A stretch of DNA of 40,781 nucleotides from Marisimplicoccus sp965655775 (GTDB lineage: Bacteria > Bacteroidota > Bacteroidia > Flavobacteriales > Flavobacteriaceae): assembly GCA_965655775.1 (NCBI GenBank), contig CBFHHV010000010.1:1-40781 (forward strand), in the 5' to 3' direction. The notes beneath the pieces are model-generated. The model made no database searches. It worked only from the letters and a program-made list of their open reading frames with translations, and was not told where the DNA came from. Position 1 is the stretch's first letter; every line of letters starts with the position of its first letter. Both the position numbers and the translations under genes were made by a program. Positions 18,199 to 27,191 of the stretch are shown here, piece by piece.

Positions 18199-19770
18199 AT
18201 GGAAAAATATAATATTGATGAAATTCATTGTAGAGAATATCTAGTTGATGGAGAACTAAAAAAATGGGATGGAGATACTTCTGAGGTATTTTCTACTATT
18301 GATATAAAAGAAGGGGATGAATACTCTCCAACCCTTTTAGGTTCTATTCCTGACATGGATTCTGACTCAGCATTAGAGGCTCTTGAATCTGCAAAAAAAG
18401 CATTTAATAGAGGTCAAGGTAAATGGCCAACAATGAAAGTAAGAGATAGGTTAAAGTGTATGAAGAGATTTGCAGATAAAATGCAAGAGCATCGTGATGT
18501 TGTAGTTAAACTTTTGATGTGGGAAATAGGAAAAAATCAAACTGATTCTGAAAAGGAGTTTGACAGAACTGTTAAATATATATATGATACCATTGATGAA
18601 TATAAAAATATTGATAGATCTTCTTCTAGATTTGAAAAAGACTCAGGTATACATGCTCATATTAGACGAGGTCCACTTGGTGTTGTTCTTTGTCTTGGAC
18701 CTTACAACTATCCTTTAAACGAGACTTTTTGTCTTCTTATCCCAGCTATTCTCATGGGTAATACTACGATATTTAAACCTGCTAAACATGGAGTTTTATT
18801 AATCTCACCATTACTTAAAGCTTTTAAGGAGTGTTTTCCTCCAGGAGTTGTAAATATTTTATTCGGGAGAGGAAGAAAAATCTGTCCACCTGTAATGAAA
18901 ACAGGGTATGTTGATGTATTGGCTTTAATAGGTCACAGTTCATCAGCTGTTGCACTACAAGATCAACACCCAAATAAAAACAGACTTAGATTAGTTTTAG
19001 GCCTGGAAGCAAAAAACCCTGCAATTATTCTTCCAGATGCTGATTTAGATCTAACAATTCAAGAATGTATTTCAGGTTCTCTTTCTTATAATGGTCAACG
19101 ATGTACTGCTTTAAAAGTATTGTATGTACATGAATCTGTAGCAGACGAATTTAATACTAAGTTTGCAAAGGCCGTTGACAATCTTAAATTTGGTATGCCA
19201 TGGGACAAAGATGCATTTCTCACTCCATTGCCAGAGCCATCAAAACCTAATTACATCAAAGATTTGATTGATGATGCTGTATCTAAAGGTGCTAGTGTAA
19301 TTAATGAAAAAGGAGGTGAAGTAACAGATAACTATTGCTATCCTGCAGTATTATATCCTGTAAATAGTTCGATGAAAGTATTTGAGGAGGAACAATTTGG
19401 TCCTGTAGTACCAGTTATCCCATTCAAAAAAATAGATGAGCCCCTTGACGATATGGCTAAATCTGAATATGGTCAACAAGTAAGCCTTTTCGGAAGTGAT
19501 ACTAAGAAAATAGGTCCTTTAATTGATACCCTTGCTAATTTAGTTTGTAGAGTTAATTTAAATAGCTCATGTCAAAGAGGTCCTGATATATACCCGTTTA
19601 CAGGTAGAAAAAATTCAGCAGTTAGTACTCTTAGTGTTCATGATGCCTTAAGGGCATTTTCAATAAGGACATTTGTAGCTTCTAAGGATAATGTTCACAA
19701 CAATAGAATACTAAAGAAATTACTAGACTCTAACGACTCTAATTTTATTTCAACTGATTATATTCTTTAA
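18199..19770 (+). CDS. gapN: NADP-dependent non-phosphorylating glyceraldehyde-3-phosphate dehydrogenase (GapN/ALDH11 type)
   Basis: Aldehyde-dehydrogenase-fold enzyme that likely oxidises glyceraldehyde 3-phosphate directly to 3-phosphoglycerate while making NADPH. The 523 residues carry RRGPLGVVLCLGPYNYPLN (cofactor domain, about 155-173), GLEAKNPAIILPDADLDL with the conserved Glu (about 273-290), and the catalytic cysteine in YNGQRCTALK (about 302). The RGPDIYPFTGRKNSAV stretch near the C-terminus fits the ALDH11 branch. It follows ilvA by 11 bases, so it appears to be the last gene of the ilv operon. Its TAA and the leuB TAA share the palindrome TTAA. Substrate is inferred from family; other ALDH substrates are possible. 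Confidence 0.8.
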   Translation: MEKYNIDEIHCREYLVDGELKKWDGDTSEVFSTIDIKEGDEYSPTLLGSIPDMDSDSALEALESAKKAFNRGQGKWPTMKVRDRLKCMKRFADKMQEHRDVVVKLLMWEIGKNQTDSEKEFDRTVKYIYDTIDEYKNIDRSSSRFEKDSGIHAHIRRGPLGVVLCLGPYNYPLNETFCLLIPAILMGNTTIFKPAKHGVLLISPLLKAFKECFPPGVVNILFGRGRKICPPVMKTGYVDVLALIGHSSSAVALQDQHPNKNRLRLVLGLEAKNPAIILPDADLDLTIQECISGSLSYNGQRCTALKVLYVHESVADEFNTKFAKAVDNLKFGMPWDKDAFLTPLPEPSKPNYIKDLIDDAVSKGASVINEKGGEVTDNYCYPAVLYPVNSSMKVFEEEQFGPVVPVIPFKKIDEPLDDMAKSEYGQQVSLFGSDTKKIGPLIDTLANLVCRVNLNSSCQRGPDIYPFTGRKNSAVSTLSVHDALRAFSIRTFVASKDNVHNNRILKKLLDSNDSNFISTDYIL

Positions 19771-20834
19771 CTTTTTTTGATAAAATCTACTATATAATCA
19801 CCTACTTCTCTAGTAAAATATGATTTATTATCACTGTTAAGGTCTGGTGTTGTATATCTCTTTGTAAGAGATTCTTCAACAGCTCTATTTATAATTTGAG
19901 ACTCATCTTTTAAGTTAAATGAATATTCAAGCATCATAGATAATGATAAAATTGATGCTATTGGATTTGCAATTTGTTTTCCAGTGGCCTCTGGGTATGA
20001 TCCATGTATAGGCTCATATAAGGCATTCTCTAATCCAATTGATGCTGAAGGCATCAAACCCATTGAACCAGATATCACTGAAGCCTCATCAGTAAGTATA
20101 TCGCCAAATAGATTAGATGTTATTAAAACATCGTAATAACTGGGCCATTGTATTAATCTCATGGCAACAGCATCAACAAATTCGTATGACACCTCAATTT
20201 CAGGATAATCTTTTTCCATACTTTGTACTGTCTCTCTCCAGAGTCTAGAAGTTTCTAAAACATTTGCCTTATCAACACAACATAATTTTTTTGATCTTTT
20301 TTGTGCATATTCAAATCCTTTTTTTGCTATTCTTACAATCTCCTCTCTAGAATATTGGCAAGTATCATAAGCATAATTGTCATTATCTCTTCTTCCTCTT
20401 TCTCCAAAATATATCCCGCCAGTTAGTTCTCTTACAAAGAGAATATCTGTTCCAGAAATTCTATCTTCTTTTATTGGTGACATATCTAATAGAGATTCAA
20501 ATATAATTGTTGGTCTAAGATTAGCATAAAGTCCTAGCTTTTTTCTCATTTTCAGTAATCCTTGCTCAGGTCTTATTTTTGCCTTAGGATCATTATCATA
20601 TTTAGGGTCACCAATTGCTCCAAATAAAATTGCATCAGAGTCCTCACAAAGCTTGTGAGTAATGTCCGGATATGGATCATTATATTCATCAATAGCAATT
20701 GCACCAACTAGTCCCTCACTTAGTTCAATATTATGATTATACTTATCTGCAATGCATTTTAAAACCTTAATTGACTCATTTGTCACTTCTGGTCCAATTC
20801 CGTCACCTGGAAGTACAGCTATTTTTAAATTCAT
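19767..20834 (-). CDS. leuB: 3-isopropylmalate dehydrogenase
   Basis: NAD- and divalent-metal-dependent oxidative decarboxylation of 3-isopropylmalate, third step of leucine synthesis. The 355 residues include LPGDGIGPEV (about 8-17), the substrate-binding arginine region RPEQGLLKMRKKLGLYANLRP (about 89-109), DKANVLETSRLWRE (about 190-203), and the metal-binding NLFGDILTDEASVISGSMGLMPSAS block (about 240-264). It is the last gene of the leu operon, two bases after the LeuA/CimA paralogue. It ends head-on with gapN, the stops overlapping in TTAA. Confidence 0.97.
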   Translation of the reverse strand: MNLKIAVLPGDGIGPEVTNESIKVLKCIADKYNHNIELSEGLVGAIAIDEYNDPYPDITHKLCEDSDAILFGAIGDPKYDNDPKAKIRPEQGLLKMRKKLGLYANLRPTIIFESLLDMSPIKEDRISGTDILFVRELTGGIYFGERGRRDNDNYAYDTCQYSREEIVRIAKKGFEYAQKRSKKLCCVDKANVLETSRLWRETVQSMEKDYPEIEVSYEFVDAVAMRLIQWPSYYDVLITSNLFGDILTDEASVISGSMGLMPSASIGLENALYEPIHGSYPEATGKQIANPIASILSLSMMLEYSFNLKDESQIINRAVEESLTKRYTTPDLNSDNKSYFTREVGDYIVDFIKKS

Positions 20835-20836
20835 AA

Positions 20837-22351
20837 TTATTCTGTATTTAACATTTTTTCAGTTGCTTTGATAGCAGATACCGTTTGATCAGTATCAAGG
20901 CCTCTTGTTTTAAATTTTTTTGAACCACTGTCCCATGTAATTGTTGTTTCGCAGAACGCATCTGAGTCACTGCCAGGTGGAATCCTTACAGCATAATCAA
21001 TTAGTTTTGGAAGTGCTCTTTTTTGTTTAGTATATATTTTTTTTAATGCATTCATAAAAGCATCAAATTGACCATCTCCAGAGCAACTTTCTTGAAATAG
21101 AACATCATCTATGATTAATGAAATTGATACTGATGGCCTTAAAGTCTTTGCGTGCGTAAGAACATATGATTCAATCTTAATATTATTCTTTTTAGTTGGA
21201 TAATCTAATACATCATTAATAATATATGGAAGATCTTCAATTGTTACCTTCTCTTTCTTATCTCCTAATTCTATAACTTTCGATGTTATAATTCCCAATT
21301 CATTATCATTTAACTTTATACCTAATTCATCTAAGTTTTTTTTGATGTTTGCTTTTCCAGATGTTTTACCTAAAGCATATTTTCTTTTTCTGCCAAACCT
21401 ATTAGGATTCAAATTGTTATAATATAAGTTCTTCTTGTTGTCACCATCTGCATGAACACCTGCTGTTTGGGTAAATACATTTTCGCCAACAATTGGTTTA
21501 TTGGATGATACAGTCTGTCCTGAAAATGTAGATATTAATTTGCTAGCCTTAAATAAGTTTTTCTCATCTACATTAATTTTAATATTTGGCATGAAGTCTT
21601 TTATTGCTGCAACAGCACTTGATAAAGGGGTATTTCCAGCTCTTTCACCCATGCCATTGATTGTCAAGTGTAATCCATCACAACCAGCTCTAATTGCTTC
21701 CAGTGAGTTCCCAACACTCAAATCATAATCATTATGTCCATGAAAATCAATATGAAAATCTGGATATTTCATTTTTATCTCAGATATATATTCGTATGTT
21801 TCATGGTGAGTAAGTATCCCCAATGTGTCAGGTAACAATAATCTTTTTATACTTTTATCATTCAAGAAATCAAGAAAATCCATAACATATTCCTTACTAC
21901 TCTTCATTCCATTACTCCAATCTTCAAGATAAATATTTGTTTGAATTCCATTTTCTTCAGCTCTTGTAACTGTGTCTAGGATGTCTTTAAAATGATTTGA
22001 AGGGGTTTTTTTTAGTTGGTATTTGAGATGATTAATAGAACCCTTAGTAAGAAGATTCTGGACAGAACATCCTGAATCTTGAAGCCATTTAATAGATTTT
22101 CCATCATCTAAAAAAGTTAGTACTTCTATACTTTTAATTTTTTTATTCTTTTTTGCCCAACTAGTGATTTGTTTTACTGAATTTAATTCACCTTCTGATA
22201 CTCTAGCTGAGGCTACCTCAATTCTATCAATTTTAAGTTTGTCCAAAAGAAGCTTTGCAATTGTTAATTTTTCTTTAGGTGAATATGAAACTCCAGATGT
22301 TTGTTCTCCATCTCTGAGAGTAGTATCCATTATTTCAAGACTACGTTTCAT
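20837..22351 (-). CDS. 2-isopropylmalate/citramalate synthase paralogue with C-terminal regulatory domain
   Basis: Member of the acetyl-CoA-dependent Claisen condensation enzymes (HMGL-like TIM barrel). The start MDTTLRDGEQTSGV (about 8-21), the metal-binding HGHNDYDL (about 199-206) and NGMGERAGNTPLSS (about 224-237) are all intact. Unlike the 386-residue leuA of the same operon, this 504-residue protein keeps a LeuA allosteric domain (about 390-500, with SCSGDGQFDAFMNAL). It could be citramalate synthase (pyruvate plus acetyl-CoA, threonine-independent isoleucine) or the feedback-regulated isopropylmalate synthase; I cannot decide from sequence. Start codon and leuD stop overlap as TAATG. 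Confidence 0.88.
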   Translation of the reverse strand: MKRSLEIMDTTLRDGEQTSGVSYSPKEKLTIAKLLLDKLKIDRIEVASARVSEGELNSVKQITSWAKKNKKIKSIEVLTFLDDGKSIKWLQDSGCSVQNLLTKGSINHLKYQLKKTPSNHFKDILDTVTRAEENGIQTNIYLEDWSNGMKSSKEYVMDFLDFLNDKSIKRLLLPDTLGILTHHETYEYISEIKMKYPDFHIDFHGHNDYDLSVGNSLEAIRAGCDGLHLTINGMGERAGNTPLSSAVAAIKDFMPNIKINVDEKNLFKASKLISTFSGQTVSSNKPIVGENVFTQTAGVHADGDNKKNLYYNNLNPNRFGRKRKYALGKTSGKANIKKNLDELGIKLNDNELGIITSKVIELGDKKEKVTIEDLPYIINDVLDYPTKKNNIKIESYVLTHAKTLRPSVSISLIIDDVLFQESCSGDGQFDAFMNALKKIYTKQKRALPKLIDYAVRIPPGSDSDAFCETTITWDSGSKKFKTRGLDTDQTVSAIKATEKMLNTE

Positions 22352-22947
22352 TAGTATCTTAATTTATTTGCAAAAGCTGAGATTTGGTCCTTTTTGTTAA
22401 TGAGATAATCTATATCATCAAAACCATTTGACATATTACTCTTCTTGTAGGTGCTAATTTCAAATTTTTCCTTTTTATCAGAGCTGACAATTTTAAAATC
22501 CTGATTTTCTAGATTTATTTCAAAATTACTTTTTGAATTTTTATCAATTTCTAAGAAGATTTCTGCCAAGAATGGTTCACTAACCTGGATTGGTAGTAAA
22601 CCGATATTTAAACAATTATTTTTAAAAATATCTGCAAAGAAGCTTGATACAACTGCTCTGAACCCATAATCATAAATTGCCCAAACAGCATGTTCTCTTG
22701 ATGAGCCACAACCAAAATTTTTACCAGCAATTAAAATTTTTCCTTTAAATTCTTTATTATTTAAAGGAAATGAATCTACCAATGAATTATCTGAATCATA
22801 TCTCCAATCTCTAAAAAGATTATTGCCAAATCCTTTTCTCTCAGTTGCTTTTAGAAATCTTGCGGGAATTATTTGATCTGTATCAACATTATCAATGTTA
22901 AGAGGAACAGCAGTGCTATTTAATATATTGAATTTATCGTAAGCCAT
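22351..22947 (-). CDS. leuD: 3-isopropylmalate dehydratase small subunit
   Basis: Small (swivel-domain) subunit that with LeuC isomerises 2- to 3-isopropylmalate. The 198 residues carry the conserved DNVDTDQIIPARFL (about 19-32) and AGKNFGCGSSREHAVWAI (about 74-91). Length is normal for the two-subunit bacterial enzyme. It lies one base downstream of leuC and overlaps the next gene by one base (TAATG), so the pair is made at matched levels. Confidence 0.97.
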   Translation of the reverse strand: MAYDKFNILNSTAVPLNIDNVDTDQIIPARFLKATERKGFGNNLFRDWRYDSDNSLVDSFPLNNKEFKGKILIAGKNFGCGSSREHAVWAIYDYGFRAVVSSFFADIFKNNCLNIGLLPIQVSEPFLAEIFLEIDKNSKSNFEINLENQDFKIVSSDKKEKFEISTYKKSNMSNGFDDIDYLINKKDQISAFANKLRY

Positions 22948-22948
22948 A

Positions 22949-24340
22949 TTATATAATATCTCTTGGATCAGTTATTTCTCCTGTTATAGCAGTTGCTGCA
23001 GCTACTAGAGGGCTTGCTAGAAGTGTTCTTGCTCCAGGTCCTTGTCTTCCTTCAAAATTTCTATTAGTAGTGCTCACAGCATATTTACCTTTTGGAATTT
23101 TATCATCATTCATAGCTAGACAAGCAGAGCACCCAGGCTCTCTAAGTTTAAAACCTGATTCAGTAAGAATATCAAGTATTCCCTCATCTTTGATACTTTT
23201 TAGAACTTTATGTGAACCTGGAACCAACCAAGCATCTATGTTATCAGACTTTTTCTTCCCCTTTATTAAACTAGCAAAAGTTCTAAAATCTTCGATTCTA
23301 CCATTCGTACAACTTCCAAGAAACACATAGTCAATTTTTTTTCCAATCATTTTATCACCTTCGTTAAACTCCATGTATCTAAGCGCTTTTTTATAAGATG
23401 ATTTTGATTCAGACTTATCAGCCTCTGGAATTGATTTTGATATCGGAATAGCCATACCAGGATTAGTCCCATACGTAATCATAGGTTCAATGTCTTCTGC
23501 TTTAAAATTATATTCCTTATCAAAGGTTGCATCTTTATCAGTTTTTAAAGTCTTCCAATAATTCATCGCTCTTTCCCATTCAGCTTCTTTTGGAGCATAT
23601 TCTCTCCCTTTCGTATACTCAAATGTCTTTTCATCTGGAGCAATCATTCCTCCACGTGCCCCCATTTCTATACTTAAATTACAAACAGTCATCCTTCCTT
23701 CCATAGACATGTCTTTAAAAACACTTCCAGCATATTCTACAAAATACCCGGTAGCACCAGATGAAGATAATTTTGAAATTATATAAATAGCAACATCTTT
23801 TGGTGTAACATTACTTGAAAGTTTTCCATCTACATTAATCTTCATTTTCATTGGTTTTTGTTGCATGATTGTTTGACATGCTAAAACCATTTCAACCTCT
23901 GAAGTTCCAATCCCAAAAGCAATTGCACCAAAAGCACCATGAGTTGAAGTGTGTGAGTCACCGCAAACAATTGTTAACCCAGGTTGAGTAATTCCATTTT
24001 CTGGTCCTACAACATGGACAATACCATTTTTTTTATGACCAAGTCCCCAGAAATCAATTCCATGTTCATTACAATTTTTTTCCAAAGTCTTTACTTGCAT
24101 TGCTGAAAGTCTATCTTTAATAGGAAGATGTTGATTAACTGTAGGAGTGTTATGATCAGCTGTTGCAAAGGTTCTTTCAGGATACATAACTTTTAAGTTC
24201 CTGTTTTTTAGTCCAACAAATGCTACTGGACTAGTAACCTCATGTATAAAGTGTTTGTCTATGAAAAGAACATCTGGCCCATCTTCAATTCTCTCAATTA
24301 CATGAGAGTCCCAAACTTTATCAAAAAGAGTCTTACTCAT
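22949..24340 (-). CDS. leuC: 3-isopropylmalate dehydratase large subunit
   Basis: Aconitase-family iron-sulfur subunit. In 463 residues the cluster cysteines are seen in FLGSCTNGR (about 336-344) and in GCSACLAMN (about 399-407, both Cys present). Early motifs TVNQHLP, VGPENGITQPG and GDSHTSTHGAFGA are intact. It overlaps the end of leuA by 8 bases and is followed by leuD one base later. All features are consistent with a normal, functional subunit. Confidence 0.97.
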   Translation of the reverse strand: MSKTLFDKVWDSHVIERIEDGPDVLFIDKHFIHEVTSPVAFVGLKNRNLKVMYPERTFATADHNTPTVNQHLPIKDRLSAMQVKTLEKNCNEHGIDFWGLGHKKNGIVHVVGPENGITQPGLTIVCGDSHTSTHGAFGAIAFGIGTSEVEMVLACQTIMQQKPMKMKINVDGKLSSNVTPKDVAIYIISKLSSSGATGYFVEYAGSVFKDMSMEGRMTVCNLSIEMGARGGMIAPDEKTFEYTKGREYAPKEAEWERAMNYWKTLKTDKDATFDKEYNFKAEDIEPMITYGTNPGMAIPISKSIPEADKSESKSSYKKALRYMEFNEGDKMIGKKIDYVFLGSCTNGRIEDFRTFASLIKGKKKSDNIDAWLVPGSHKVLKSIKDEGILDILTESGFKLREPGCSACLAMNDDKIPKGKYAVSTTNRNFEGRQGPGARTLLASPLVAAATAITGEITDPRDII

Positions 24341-25493
24341 AGCTAATGTTTTTTTTCTGAAGGATTGAAGGGAAATCTAAGTCAGTTACTTCTTTCTTTT
24401 GATCAGCTACAACTAAAAACTCACCATAGATATCATCTAACTCTCTCTTGGTAAGATTTACTCCAAATTCTTTCATTCTGAAGGCAAGAGCAGCTCTTCC
24501 ACTTCTAGCAGTTAGAACAATTGAAGATTTATCTACTCCTACATCAATTGGATCGATTATTTCATAAGTTTCTCTTTTCTTAATAACTCCATCTTGATGA
24601 ATTCCTGAACTATGAGCAAAAGCATTAGAACCAACTATTGCTTTATTAGGTTGAACAGGCATTCCCATAAGTTCTGAGACCTTTTGACTTGTCTCATTTA
24701 AGAGTTTAGAATTAATATTTGTATCTAGGTTTAAGTCTGAATGCTGTCTCAAGATCATTACAACTTCCTCAAGAGAAGTGTTCCCAGCTCTTTCTCCAAC
24801 TCCGTTTATCGTACATTCAATTTGTCTAGCACCATTCAAAACACCATAAATTGAATTAGCAGTAGCTAATCCTAAATCATTGTGACAGTGACATGAGATT
24901 GTGACATTATCAATACCCTTAACATTTTCAATTAGATATTTTATTTTTTCACCATATTCATTTGGAAGGCAATAACCAGTTGTGTCAGGAATATTAAGAA
25001 CAGTTGCACCAGATTTTATTACTTCCTCACAAACCTTGGCAAGAAAACTATTTTCTGTCCTACCAGCATCTTCCGCATAAAATTCAATATCCTCGATGTA
25101 TTTTTTTGCATGAGAAACAGCACGTTTTGCAATATCAATTATTGAGTCTTTATTTGAATTAAATTTATGCTTTATGTGTATTTCTGATGTCCCTATTCCT
25201 GTGTGAATTCTAGGTCTTTTAGCATGTTTAAGTGATTCAGCTGCAATATCAATATCTTTTTCATTTGCTCGACTTAGTGCGCAAACAGATGCATTCTTTA
25301 TAATCTTAGATATTTCAACTACTGACTTAAAATCTCCAGGACTTGAAATAGGGAAACCAGCTTCAATAATATCTACACCAAGTATATCAATTTTTTCTGC
25401 TAAAATTAATTTACTTTTAGTATCAAGTTTACACCCTGGTACTTGTTCTCCATCTCTCAAGGTAGTATCAAATATTTTGACCTGGTTTTTCAT
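24333..25493 (-). CDS. leuA: 2-isopropylmalate synthase, short form lacking the regulatory domain
   Basis: Condenses acetyl-CoA with 2-ketoisovalerate, the committed step to leucine. The catalytic barrel is complete: FDTTLRDGEQVPGC (about 8-21), HCHNDLGLATANS (about 200-212, metal ligands) and NGVGERAGNTSLEEVV (about 226-241). At 386 residues it ends where the LeuA allosteric domain would begin, so it should lack classical leucine feedback. A longer paralogue with that domain lies three genes downstream. It heads leuA-leuC-leuD-paralogue-leuB, with a -7-like box about 75 bases upstream. Confidence 0.93.
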   Translation of the reverse strand: MKNQVKIFDTTLRDGEQVPGCKLDTKSKLILAEKIDILGVDIIEAGFPISSPGDFKSVVEISKIIKNASVCALSRANEKDIDIAAESLKHAKRPRIHTGIGTSEIHIKHKFNSNKDSIIDIAKRAVSHAKKYIEDIEFYAEDAGRTENSFLAKVCEEVIKSGATVLNIPDTTGYCLPNEYGEKIKYLIENVKGIDNVTISCHCHNDLGLATANSIYGVLNGARQIECTINGVGERAGNTSLEEVVMILRQHSDLNLDTNINSKLLNETSQKVSELMGMPVQPNKAIVGSNAFAHSSGIHQDGVIKKRETYEIIDPIDVGVDKSSIVLTARSGRAALAFRMKEFGVNLTKRELDDIYGEFLVVADQKKEVTDLDFPSILQKKNISYE

Positions 25494-25567
25494 TATACAC
25501 TAAATTATTACTTATAATGGTGATACTTAAAAAAAAGTATATTAATTTTACAATGCCCTATATATAA

Positions 25568-25575
25568 CAAATGTA
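25568..25575 (-). promoter_or_regulatory. Candidate -7 box (TACATTTG) for the leu operon
   Basis: Exact TAnnTTTG match on the minus strand in the 126-base divergent region, placing the leuA start about 68 bases downstream of transcription start. The nearest TTG lies 28 bases upstream, too far for a standard -33 element. No leader reading frame is seen in this leader, in contrast to ilvD. Confidence 0.3.
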
Positions 25576-25619
25576 ACTAAAAACTTAAAAATTAGTACTT
25601 TAACAAAAAAATATATACA

Positions 25620-27191
25620 ATGACTAATCAGTTAAAAGATAATTTATTTGTACTTATTAAATCTTTAACAAAGTCTGAGAAGAGACAATTCAAACTATAC
25701 GTTGGTAGAATGGACTCAAATGAAGACTCAAAGTTCTTAAAGTTATTTAACCTTTTAGATAAAATGGATTCTTACAGTGAAGATTTAATTTTAAAGAATA
25801 AAATTGTGTCTAAGCTTCAGCTTTCAAATTTGAAAGCACATTTGTATAAACAGATTTTAATTAGTTTAAGATTAAACCCTCAACATAAAAATGTTAAGCT
25901 CCACATTAGGGGGCAAATAGATTTTGCTACAATTCTATACCAAAAAGGATTATATAAACAAAGCCTAAAAATTCTTGATAAGGCTAAATCATTCGCCTTA
26001 AAATATGACGAAAATGCGTCTGCATATGAAATTGTTGAATTTGAAAAATTAATAGAATCTCTATATGTCACAAGAAGTTTAAGTAATAGAACAAATGAAC
26101 TTGTCTCACAGACTAATCATCTTCGTGAACAAAATGAAATTTATAGTAATCTTTCAAATATCTCATTACAGCTTTATGAAAAACTTATAAAGGCTGGTTA
26201 TGCTAAGAGTGATGATGAATCTAAAGAAATAAAAAAGTTTTTCAAACAAAAAATTAAAAGCTTTAACATAGCTGAATTAGGTTTTAGAGAGACTTTAATA
26301 TATTATCAAATATGGGTTTGGTATAGCCTTCTAATTCAAGACTTTTTATCTAGTTATAAATATGCATCAAAATGGATAGATACATTTAACAAAACACCTG
26401 AGATGATAGCTATACATCCGGTTTTTTATTTAAAAGGTTACAATTTCTTACTTGAGGCATTAGCACTAATTAAATACCCTTCAAAATTTAAAAATAGATT
26501 GAATGACCTGATCAATGTTGTGGAAGATAAATCATTCCCAAGAAATCAGAATTTAAATGCTTTAATTTTTATTTATAAGTATAATAATCTTTTCAATCTT
26601 CATGTTTTAGAGGGCGATTTTAAAGATTCCATTAAAATTATACCAAAAGTTCTTAAGGGCATTGATGATAATAAAAATTTTATTGATCACCATCACATAA
26701 TGCTTCTATACTTTAAAATTGCATGTATGTATTTTACAGTTAATGACTATGATAATTGTATAAAATATGTAAATATGATTATGAAAAATAAAAATATAAA
26801 GATGAGGGAAGATCTTCAATGCTTTACAAGGGTTTTAAATCTTATTGCACATTGGGAAGCAGGTCATGACTATAATCTTGATAAGATTATAAGAGAAACA
26901 TATAACTATCTTGACAAAATGAATGATCTTCATGAAGTTCAAAAAACAATACTTAAGTATTTAAATGGATTAGAAAACATTTACCCGGGAGAAATTAAAG
27001 GTTTTTTAAGAAACCTTCATTCAGAGTTAAAAAAGTTTGAGGATGATCCTTATGAAAAAAGAGCTTTTCTATACTTAGATATAATATCTTGGCTCGAGAG
27101 TAAAATAAGTAATAAACCTGTTGCAGTAATAATTAAAGAAAAGGCTATGCTTATAAATCGGAAGGAGAAACAGACCATAGTCCATATCTAG
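25620..27191 (+). CDS. Conserved all-helical (TPR-like) protein of unknown function
   Basis: I recognise the N-terminal pattern LFVLIKSLTKSEKRQFKLY (about 9-27) as one that recurs in proteins of similar length in Bacteroidetes, but no function is known to me. The 523 residues are almost entirely helical, with many Lys, Leu and Tyr and repeated helix pairs that look TPR-like (for example LYQKGLYKQSLKILDKAKSF, about 103-122). No signal peptide or membrane helix is visible, so it is probably cytoplasmic. It is divergent from leuA, and its 3' end overlaps the convergent pseudouridine synthase by 41 bases, both proteins being encoded there. Confidence 0.8.
   Translation: MTNQLKDNLFVLIKSLTKSEKRQFKLYVGRMDSNEDSKFLKLFNLLDKMDSYSEDLILKNKIVSKLQLSNLKAHLYKQILISLRLNPQHKNVKLHIRGQIDFATILYQKGLYKQSLKILDKAKSFALKYDENASAYEIVEFEKLIESLYVTRSLSNRTNELVSQTNHLREQNEIYSNLSNISLQLYEKLIKAGYAKSDDESKEIKKFFKQKIKSFNIAELGFRETLIYYQIWVWYSLLIQDFLSSYKYASKWIDTFNKTPEMIAIHPVFYLKGYNFLLEALALIKYPSKFKNRLNDLINVVEDKSFPRNQNLNALIFIYKYNNLFNLHVLEGDFKDSIKIIPKVLKGIDDNKNFIDHHHIMLLYFKIACMYFTVNDYDNCIKYVNMIMKNKNIKMREDLQCFTRVLNLIAHWEAGHDYNLDKIIRETYNYLDKMNDLHEVQKTILKYLNGLENIYPGEIKGFLRNLHSELKKFEDDPYEKRAFLYLDIISWLESKISNKPVAVIIKEKAMLINRKEKQTIVHI

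Noticed and set aside
25523..25540. Inverted repeat ATACTT-AAAAAA-AAGTAT before leuA, considered as attenuator or terminator
   Set aside because: Only six weak A/T-rich pairs with no following U-run; likely chance in AT-rich DNA.
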